IMG/VR virus record: IMGVR_UViG_3300046001_009048
Location: 1-37,219 of that record
Source of the DNA: a virus
Length of the DNA: 37,219 nt
Reading direction: 5' to 3' (one strand)
The notes beneath the pieces were generated by a model. That model saw nothing but the letters and a program-made list of their open reading frames with translations, was not told the DNA's origin and ran no database searches. This document shows, in pieces, positions 32,918-37,219 of the stretch. How positions within the stretch are numbered: position 1 is the first letter of the stretch; the number at the start of each line of letters is the position of its first letter. The translations under genes and the position numbers were made by a program.

Positions 32918-34279
32918 TTATCTAGTTTCTCGCCATTGTAAGCTTGCAAAAGTATTGCTTGATGCAGCGCCAATTCCAGATCCAACTATAACAAAAACAT
33001 TACTATTTGTGCTATCAATATTTTGACTAATATAACCTCTTTTTGCGCTTGATAAAGTTTGTATTTGAGATTGAGAACTAAATTTTCCTGCTCCCTGACC
33101 TCCAGCAATACAATATCCAGCATCTATTAACATACCACTGGCAAAATTAACACTTGTTGCACTAGTATTATATTGAACAACGCTTTCATCGTTTACGCTT
33201 ACCCAAGTTCCGCCAACTATTTGACCAGTACTTGGAATTCTCCAAAGTTCATAAGTTACTGCATCTACAGCTGTATAAATATTAGCCATGTTTGGTCTAA
33301 CAACGCTTCGGTTTGGTTTACCATAATATCCAGTCTTTAGTGCTATTGCGATTAGTGGAAGTTGGCTAGTTGTGGCTACTGATCTTGCTGTAAGATTTCT
33401 TGCTGCAAAATCTACTCCTGCTTCACTGTATCCACCTTCACTCATTACTGTAGCGCAAATTTGATCCATAGTATCTGTTCCAACTGCTACAGCGTAATTT
33501 CTAATTTCACATCTAACTGGAAGATTTGGGTTACTCCAATAAACGGTTAGTTTGTTATTGCTATTATAAAATTCATGAGCAATTATTGATTGACCATCAT
33601 GTACAAATCCAGCTCGTAGTCTTCCTACTCCTAACCATTGAAAATCTGCAGTGAATAATTGTGTTTTTGTTATATCTATATTAAATTGAGAAATTCCACT
33701 TCCATTACATTTATCTATATTCCAATTGTTTTGGGTTATTCTTTCTTCTGATACAAATCCTGAAACATCGTTTCTTAAAACAAGAGCTAGTGTTCCATCT
33801 CCACTTTGTTCAAAAAATATACCATTATAATCATCAAAAAGACCAATTCTTTTATTTGTGCCAGCTCTATATCCTGTAAAATTAAAACTTTGAAAAGTCA
33901 ATTGACTTTTTCCTGGCATGTAGTGATGATACATTCTGCTTTGGTGAATTGTAAAATCATTAGCTCCAGTTCCAACTTGGAGCACTGCTTTTGCTTGATT
34001 AATATTAAATGTTGTATTAGAATTTGTACCACTAGTTTTAGTTAATAATTCTGTTTCTTCTCCGTAAACGTGAGAATAATCTGCAAGAGTAAATGGATTT
34101 GATATTCTTTGGCGACCAAATGCATCAATATTAGTTGGACTTGAAGAATTCCTTAAAAGAGATTCAATATCATCTATTTTACTAAAATCTATTGGTTGAT
34201 AATAACCACTATCGCTATTGTAAACTAACCCGATTCTTTTTTCGGAATGATCTGGAGATGTAAAAAAATTATCGGCCAT
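32918..34279 (-). CDS. Large beta-rich virion protein
   Basis: A 453-residue protein. The N-terminal module (SEKRIGLVYNSDSGYYQPID then FSKIDDIESLL) matches the next gene. The rest is beta-strand rich with no catalytic motif: INQAKAVLQVGTGANDFTIH, GKSQLTFQSFNFTGYRAGTN, KRIGLFDDYNGIFFEQSGDG, and ITKTQLFTADFQWLGVGRLR, a lectin- or fibre-like layout. It is probably a virion decoration or fibre protein. The gene starts at an ATG 10 bases after a GTGTAA motif. Confidence 0.75.
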   Translation of the reverse strand: MADNFFTSPDHSEKRIGLVYNSDSGYYQPIDFSKIDDIESLLRNSSSPTNIDAFGRQRISNPFTLADYSHVYGEETELLTKTSGTNSNTTFNINQAKAVLQVGTGANDFTIHQSRMYHHYMPGKSQLTFQSFNFTGYRAGTNKRIGLFDDYNGIFFEQSGDGTLALVLRNDVSGFVSEERITQNNWNIDKCNGSGISQFNIDITKTQLFTADFQWLGVGRLRAGFVHDGQSIIAHEFYNSNNKLTVYWSNPNLPVRCEIRNYAVAVGTDTMDQICATVMSEGGYSEAGVDFAARNLTARSVATTSQLPLIAIALKTGYYGKPNRSVVRPNMANIYTAVDAVTYELWRIPSTGQIVGGTWVSVNDESVVQYNTSATSVNFASGMLIDAGYCIAGGQGAGKFSSQSQIQTLSSAKRGYISQNIDSTNSNVFVIVGSGIGAASSNTFASLQWRETR

Positions 34280-34289
34280 TGCGGATTAA

Positions 34290-34295
34290 TTACAC
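34290..34295 (-). promoter_or_regulatory. GTGTAA motif before the 453-aa virion gene
   Basis: Minus-strand GTATATTATTTAGTGTAATT, 10 bases to the ATG. The upstream block is almost identical to that at 331-336. Confidence 0.45.
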
Positions 34296-34357
34296 TAAAT
34301 AATATACAAAATTATTATATTAGACCTAATATTATTTATTAAATGGTCTATTTTTGA

Positions 34358-34363
34358 GTGTAA
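34358..34363 (+). promoter_or_regulatory. GTGTAA motif before the plus-strand HNH gene
   Basis: Plus-strand TTTGAGTGTAATATTTTAT, then ATG at 34372. Orientation follows the gene although neighbouring late genes are on the minus strand, which argues that the motif is functional. It also decides the start: the TTG at 34354 would put the motif inside the gene. Confidence 0.5.
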
Positions 34364-34371
34364 TATTTTAT

Positions 34372-34773
34372 ATGAATATTAGAAAGCCAAGAAGAAAATG
34401 CAAAAATTGTAACAAAGAATGTGATAAACCTATAAAATATTATTGTAATAATACATGCCAGTTTAAATATCAAAACAATGTTAAAATACAAAACTGGTTA
34501 AATGGAAACAATAGAGGGTATACAACAAATGGGCAAATTAGACCTTTTATTAGAAATTATTTAATAAACAAAAAGAACTACTCATGCGAAATCTGCGGTT
34601 GGAATAAAAGAAATTCAACAACAGGCAAAAGCACATTAGAAATTCATCATAAAGATGGAGATTTTAAAAATAATAATATAAACAATTTAGAAGTTTTATG
34701 TCCAAATTGCCACTCACTAACTGATTCTCATAGAAATTTAAATAAAGGTAAGGGAAGAAAAGAAGTAAGATAA
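34372..34773 (+). CDS. HNH endonuclease
   Basis: A 133-residue homing-type nuclease. Residues 10-31 contain a zinc-finger-like CKNCNKECDKPIKYYCNNTC. The HNH core follows: CEICGW, LEIHHKDGDFKNNNINNLEV, then LCPNCHSLTDSHR, with His-His, Asn and CxxC-His in the usual order. Such genes cut DNA at specific sites and spread between phage genomes. The gene stands alone on the plus strand between two minus-strand groups, as mobile endonucleases often do. The in-frame TTG at 34354 is rejected in favour of ATG. Confidence 0.88.
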   Translation: MNIRKPRRKCKNCNKECDKPIKYYCNNTCQFKYQNNVKIQNWLNGNNRGYTTNGQIRPFIRNYLINKKNYSCEICGWNKRNSTTGKSTLEIHHKDGDFKNNNINNLEVLCPNCHSLTDSHRNLNKGKGRKEVR

Positions 34774-34776
34774 TTA

Positions 34777-34974
34777 TTATTTTACTCTCTCAAGTATATC
34801 TTGTTCTTTGACCCATTGAACATAAACTAAATTAACAAATACTTCATATCTAATACTATAATCCCAATTTAAATTTGCTTGTCTTATGCTAAGTATTTCG
34901 CCAACTACTATTTCATTGTTATAAACACATTTATATTTTACTTTGTCGCCAACCTTGTATCTAGGATTGCTCAT
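34777..34974 (-). CDS. Small SH3/KOW-like protein
   Basis: A 65-residue protein with the short-barrel pattern YKVGDKVKYKCVYNNEIVVGEI (5-26) followed by YEVFVNLVYVQWVKEQDILER. VGDKVxY and VxWVxExDLxR patterns are typical of small phage SH3- or KOW-like proteins, function unknown. The ATG overlaps the stop of the 27-residue membrane peptide as ATGA, so the two may be produced together. Confidence 0.6.
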   Translation of the reverse strand: MSNPRYKVGDKVKYKCVYNNEIVVGEILSIRQANLNWDYSIRYEVFVNLVYVQWVKEQDILERVK

Positions 34975-35054
34975 AGGCTTAATAAGAATTTGGCTAAACC
35001 AAATATAATAAGCCCAATAATTAAAGTATAAATATATTCTGCGCCATCTTTCAT
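34971..35054 (-). CDS. Tiny membrane peptide, 27 aa
   Basis: MKDGAEYIYTLIIGLIIFGL followed by AKFLLSL forms one transmembrane helix with a short charged head. It has a GTGTAA motif 9 bases before the ATG and overlaps the next gene as ATGA. These two independent signs make it more likely to be real than its size alone suggests. No family is recognised. Confidence 0.6.
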   Translation of the reverse strand: MKDGAEYIYTLIIGLIIFGLAKFLLSL

Positions 35055-35059
35055 TTATT

Positions 35060-35611
35060 TTATTTACACTTTATTTGATTTATAAATTTTATCATCTCTT
35101 CTTTTGTAAAATCATTTTTCATAACATTAATACAATAACACACAAATTCTACATTTCCTTTAAAATAACCAGTATGAGAATGAATTCTATCTAAGCTTAA
35201 TTTTGTTGGGCTTTTTTTAATATCTTCATCTTGAGAAGATCTAGGAATTTCCATCTTTATATTAGTATATGCACATAAACCTTTTTGTTTATCATAAATT
35301 TCTTTTAAATATTCTAAAGTTAAATCTGTCTCCTCTCCTCTTTCTTTACTTCTGGATTTAGCTTTATTTAATGAATATTTGAATGGACTATATTCATCTA
35401 ATCTATTTGCCTCATATCCTTTTAATAAAGATATGTTGCCTTTATTTTTTTCAAGTTTTTGAGGATTATTTTTATAATCAGCTTTTCCAGAACATTTTAA
35501 ACTACAGTAAAATTTATCCTGTCCATTTTTAATTTTTCTCTTATAATCACTTAGTCTTATTTCATGCTCTTTATTGCAAGTGGCACAAATTATCTTTGTT
35601 TTTTTAATCAT
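35060..35611 (-). CDS. HNH-type endonuclease with zinc ribbon
   Basis: A 183-residue nuclease-like protein. A zinc-ribbon-like pair (ICATCNKEHE and FYCSLKCSG, about 9-43) leads a basic helical part (SLNKAKSRSKERGEE). The C-terminal core LSLDRIHSHTGYFKGNVEFV then CYCINVMKNDFTKEEM is the LSLDRI...GY..GNV..VC..IN.MK form of phage HNH proteins. It probably acts as a homing endonuclease or nickase. It lies 46 bases from the tmRNA 3' end. Confidence 0.8.
   Translation of the reverse strand: MIKKTKIICATCNKEHEIRLSDYKRKIKNGQDKFYCSLKCSGKADYKNNPQKLEKNKGNISLLKGYEANRLDEYSPFKYSLNKAKSRSKERGEETDLTLEYLKEIYDKQKGLCAYTNIKMEIPRSSQDEDIKKSPTKLSLDRIHSHTGYFKGNVEFVCYCINVMKNDFTKEEMIKFINQIKCK
35064..35069 (-). promoter_or_regulatory. 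GTGTAA motif before the 27-aa peptide
   Basis: Minus-strand TATAAATCAAATAAAGTGTAA, where TATAAATC is one change from the T4 late octamer and ends 7 bases before the motif. The ATG is 9 bases on. Confidence 0.45.
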
Positions 35612-35620
35612 TAATATTTA

Positions 35621-35648
35621 AGTATAATATAATTATAAATATTCTCAA
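35621..35648 (-). promoter_or_regulatory. Sigma70-like promoter for the HNH gene at 35611
   Basis: Minus-strand TTGAGA (35648-35643), 16 bases, TATACT (35626-35621); each box has 5 of 6 matches. The predicted start is within a few bases of the ATG. Confidence 0.4.
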
Positions 35649-35657
35649 TAATAAACT

Positions 35658-36044
35658 TGGACCAGTGCGGAGTCGAACCGCTTCTTTTAGTGAATTTAAA
35701 TTAAAATACTACAAGTTTAGTTCTTTTTGTTTTTAGCTTTGTATAGAGAAAAAACAAACATACTCAGCGATTTTATTTTGAATACTAAACCTATAAAGAA
35801 TAAAAAAACTTTATAAATAAAGACATCTAAATACGCAATTATCCATTAGATGTGTCATGGTAATCACGCTGTAGAACTTAAGCTACAGAAGCGGTCTCCT
35901 CGACTAGAGAAACTCTAGCAGAGATATGACCTTTGTATTTAGCTGTTTTGGCAGTTAATACTTTTAAGGCTTTTTAAAGAGACCCACCTAAACCTCTACT
36001 TGCATTCTAATTCCGATTCCTAAAATCGAAACCAAATCTGGCCC
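35658..36044 (-). ncRNA. ssrA: tmRNA (transfer-messenger RNA)
   Basis: A 387-base tmRNA. The 5' end GGGCCAG pairs with the 3' CTGGTCC with a G3-U pair and discriminator A, the alanyl-tRNA synthetase identity signal. The 5' part has TTTGGTTTCGAT and AATGCAAGTAGAGG, matching conserved tmRNA blocks. A T-arm (AGCGGTTCGACTCCGCA) is near the 3' end. CCA is not encoded. The tag frame opens at GCC (35952-35950), preceded by TTAACT with U at -5 and A at -4 as required, and runs 24 codons to TAA (35880-35878). The stop lies in the loop of the hairpin CTGTAG/CTACAG (35869-35888), as in E. coli. tmRNA with SmpB frees stalled ribosomes. Confidence 0.95.
35878..35952 (-). other. tmRNA tag reading frame, 24 residues
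   Basis: The tag begins AKTAKYKGHI and ends VEETASVA before TAA. It is longer than usual (8-15 in most bacteria), basic in the first half and acidic near the end, and does not finish in the LAA type that ClpXP and ClpAP read. Mycobacteriophage Bxz1 is a known case of a long, unusual phage tag. Confidence 0.8.
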
Positions 36045-36067
36045 AATGAGAAAGAACTTATATTATT

Positions 36068-36073
36068 TTACAC
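36068..36073 (-). promoter_or_regulatory. GTGTAA motif upstream of the tmRNA
   Basis: Minus-strand CTTTATAATGTGTAAAAT ends 23 bases before the mature 5' end of the tmRNA. No protein start follows, so here the motif cannot be a ribosome site and is more likely tied to transcription start or processing. Confidence 0.5.
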
Positions 36074-36074
36074 A

Positions 36075-36284
36075 TTATAAAGCTTTTAAAAGTTTTTGGC
36101 AATCTTTTTTATAAACAAAATTAAATTTAACTCTTGCGCCATTTATGTCCGAAATTAATTGTGGTATTGCAATACAAGGATATTCGCTAGGTTCATCATA
36201 AATATTATCATTATCTATATTATAATGCTTAATGCATTTTTGAGAGTAAACTGACCATTTAGCCTTATTTTTGATTATTTCCAT
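36075..36284 (-). CDS. Hypothetical protein, 69 aa
   Basis: I do not recognise this small protein. It starts with a basic segment (MEIIKNKAKWSVYSQKC), has an Asp/Tyr/Asn-rich loop (YNIDNDNIYDEPSEYP) and an end with several aromatic and basic residues (VKFNFVYKKDCQKLLKAL). It stands just upstream of the tmRNA and behind an own promoter-like sequence; the two may share a transcript. Confidence 0.6.
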   Translation of the reverse strand: MEIIKNKAKWSVYSQKCIKHYNIDNDNIYDEPSEYPCIAIPQLISDINGARVKFNFVYKKDCQKLLKAL

Positions 36285-36292
36285 TTTTATAT

Positions 36293-36321
36293 ATTATAAA
36301 AAAACTTTGACAAAAAGACAA
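36293..36321 (-). promoter_or_regulatory. Sigma70-like promoter for the 69-aa gene
   Basis: Minus-strand TTGTCT (36321-36316), 17 bases, perfect TATAAT (36298-36293). The start would fall 1-3 bases before the ATG at 36284. It overlaps a plus-strand promoter-like sequence facing the other way. Confidence 0.45.
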
Positions 36322-36338
36322 ATCTATTCTAATATAAT
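36307..36338 (+). promoter_or_regulatory. Plus-strand promoter for the intergenic RNA candidate
   Basis: Perfect TTGACA (36307-36312) is followed by TAATAT at 17 bases (36330-36335) or by perfect TATAAT at 20 bases (36333-36338). The predicted start, about 36342-36346, is where the first paired element of the RNA candidate begins. No plus-strand protein follows. Confidence 0.45.
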
Positions 36339-36341
36339 TTA

Positions 36342-36660
36342 ACATAGCTTCCAATTAGAGCAGTTTGTTGATGTCAAAAAATCAACTATCAATCCTTGAG
36401 ATAGCAATGTCTAAAGGGCTGACAACTATTAAAACCTTCTTTTGTACATAATATGGCTTTTGAAGGGAATGTAGCTATAGGCATCGCAGAATGTAGTGGT
36501 CGAAGCTACCTCTGACCCATAAGTGCGATGGCCCGTTTATCGCTGAGATCGTGATAAATTTGGAGTCAAAAGAAAAGTTGGATTGATAATACTTAACTTC
36601 AGATATATAAAATTTGGAGGTAAAGCCCTTTTGGATATCAAAGAAAAGTTAAATAATTAA
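36342..36660 (+). ncRNA. Candidate structured RNA, unassigned
   Basis: This 386-base gap (36285-36670) has no gene. On the plus strand it can form a long-range P1 (36368-36375 with 36634-36641, 8 pairs), a 9-pair helix (TATCAATCC 36387-36395 with GGATTGATA 36580-36588), a hairpin with a GCAA tetraloop (36399-36412), an 8-pair helix (36413-36420 with 36624-36631) that is knotted with the 9-pair helix, a 7-pair helix (CATCGCA 36482-36488 with TGCGATG 36524-36530), and a stem-loop (36536-36558). Wobble pairs in three helices are allowed only on the plus strand. I find no match to RNase P, group I or known riboswitch signatures. Confidence 0.5.
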
Positions 36661-36670
36661 GGATATCGTA

Positions 36671-37186
36671 TTAATACCAAACTTCATTATGTATGATTCT
36701 TAGTACTTTAATCCAATCTTTAAGATGATAAGATATTTCTTGTTTTTCTGAATTTTCAAAACCATTTTTTGCTATATTATAATAAACATTTTCTGATGGA
36801 TAACATCTTCTAGTTTTCTGTAAACTTTTATAAAAGAATCCTAGAAATACTAATACAGATTTAGCAGTATCTTCATTTTGCTCTAATGTAAAAAAGTATT
36901 TATTTTGTAGCGGATATTCTATTAGATCATAAAATTTTGTTCCAACTGTTTCTGACACATACTCTTTTTCTTCAAAAGAATAGTTTAAATCTTTACTATA
37001 TTTTATAATCGTTAGCTCTGCAAAAACAGGAAAACTAATATCTACAATTCCATCTATATTATCTTCTGCTACTTTATTTAGAATTTCTGGCAAACAATCT
37101 GGATCTTGCAAGAGTAGAAAAGTCTTTTCTGGCGATAAACTTAATTTCTTTGCAAAAAAATCAATATCTCTTTCCGAAAGAGTCAC
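36671..37186 (-). CDS. Hypothetical protein, 171 aa
   Basis: A 171-residue protein of unknown function, starting at GTG (37186). It begins with a helix rich in Ser/Glu/Lys (LSERDIDFFAKKLSLSPEKT) and continues with alternating helices (FPVFAELTIIKYSKDLNYSF, FFTLEQNEDTAKSVLVFLGF, LKDWIKVLRIIHNEVWY). No motif, signal or membrane segment is clear. A CTGTAA sequence, one change from the GTGTAA motif, lies 8 bases before the start. Confidence 0.7.
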   Translation of the reverse strand: MTLSERDIDFFAKKLSLSPEKTFLLLQDPDCLPEILNKVAEDNIDGIVDISFPVFAELTIIKYSKDLNYSFEEKEYVSETVGTKFYDLIEYPLQNKYFFTLEQNEDTAKSVLVFLGFFYKSLQKTRRCYPSENVYYNIAKNGFENSEKQEISYHLKDWIKVLRIIHNEVWY

Positions 37187-37194
37187 ATTAACTA

Positions 37195-37200
37195 TTACAG
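37195..37200 (-). promoter_or_regulatory. CTGTAA variant of the GTGTAA motif
   Basis: Minus-strand AACTGTAATAGTTAAT, then the GTG start. The first base differs from the other cases, so this is the weakest example. Confidence 0.25.
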
Positions 37201-37219
37201 TTAATTTTTATTTTTTCCT

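Noticed and set aside
35027-35034. TATAAATA on the plus strand inside the 27-aa gene
   Set aside because: It is antisense to the gene and has no plus-strand start after it.
35634-35641. TATAAATA on the plus strand
   Set aside because: No plus-strand gene follows and the surrounding DNA is extremely AT-rich.
35658-35700. A lone tRNA on the minus strand
   Set aside because: The T-arm-like end belongs to the tmRNA; its partner acceptor strand is 380 bases away and there is no anticodon arm.
36342-36660. RNase P RNA, because of the helix order and nearness to tmRNA
   Set aside because: The universal GAGGAAAGTCC block of the 5' core and the ACAGAA block near the 3' P4 strand are not present.
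36342-36660. Group I intron or HDV-like ribozyme
   Set aside because: No group I P7 sequence or exon context is seen, and the order of the long helices does not match. For HDV the small P1.1 and the catalytic C context could not be found.
1-37219. CRISPR array or insertion sequence
   Set aside because: No regularly spaced repeats, transposase, or flanking inverted repeats were seen.

Overview
This window looks like part of the genome of a large, tailed, T4-like bacteriophage with an AT-rich genome. The evidence is a UvsX/RecA-type recombinase, virion-type proteins with known phage modules, an Hsp20 gene of the kind common in T4-like aquatic phages, two HNH endonucleases, two exact T4-type late-promoter octamers (TATAAATA) and a phage-borne tmRNA. 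The host is probably a Gram-negative, low-GC bacterium, because the glycan genes are of O-antigen type. That host guess is an inference.

Layout. (1) 46-2223, minus strand: a small unknown gene, a PD-(D/E)XK nuclease, a UvsX/RecA recombinase and an unknown protein behind a TTGACA promoter. (2) 2267-22338, minus strand: one compact run of 24 open reading frames, mostly overlapping by a few bases. It holds 11 glycosyltransferase-like proteins, RmlB- and Gmd-type 4,6-dehydratases, two PLP enzymes whose catalytic lysine is a histidine (RfbH and ColD types), a short DegT-type aminotransferase, two further SDR enzymes, a NeuD/PglD-type acyltransferase, an FkbM methyltransferase, a TPP enzyme split over two frames, and a PanB homologue. 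(3) 22374-34279: virion and late genes, with hsp20 and a 24-residue membrane peptide on the plus strand, a possible lysis cluster (24504-25455), and a second sugar module (26946-29916: two DUF6734-like paralogues, a GT92-like enzyme and a sulfotransferase) just downstream of a fibre-like protein with Gly-Ser linkers. (4) 34354-37186: two HNH endonucleases, small genes, the tmRNA (35658-36044, minus) and a plus-strand intergenic RNA candidate (about 36342-36660).

How it may work together. RfbH- and ColD-type enzymes make 3-deoxy sugars. A TPP enzyme like YerE could add a two-carbon branch to a keto sugar. RmlB, a small aminotransferase and a PglD-like acyltransferase could make an N-acylated amino sugar. 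No flippase, polymerase or membrane sugar-phosphate transferase is seen, so the sugars may go onto a soluble acceptor such as a virion protein rather than onto a lipid carrier. Late genes and the tmRNA share a short upstream motif, AGTGTAA (core GTGTAA), found on both strands in the orientation of the downstream gene. I noticed none in the glycan block.

The observations most worth checking are the unusual tmRNA tag, the plus-strand structured RNA candidate, the GTGTAA motif, and the combination of dideoxy-sugar, TPP and PanB genes.
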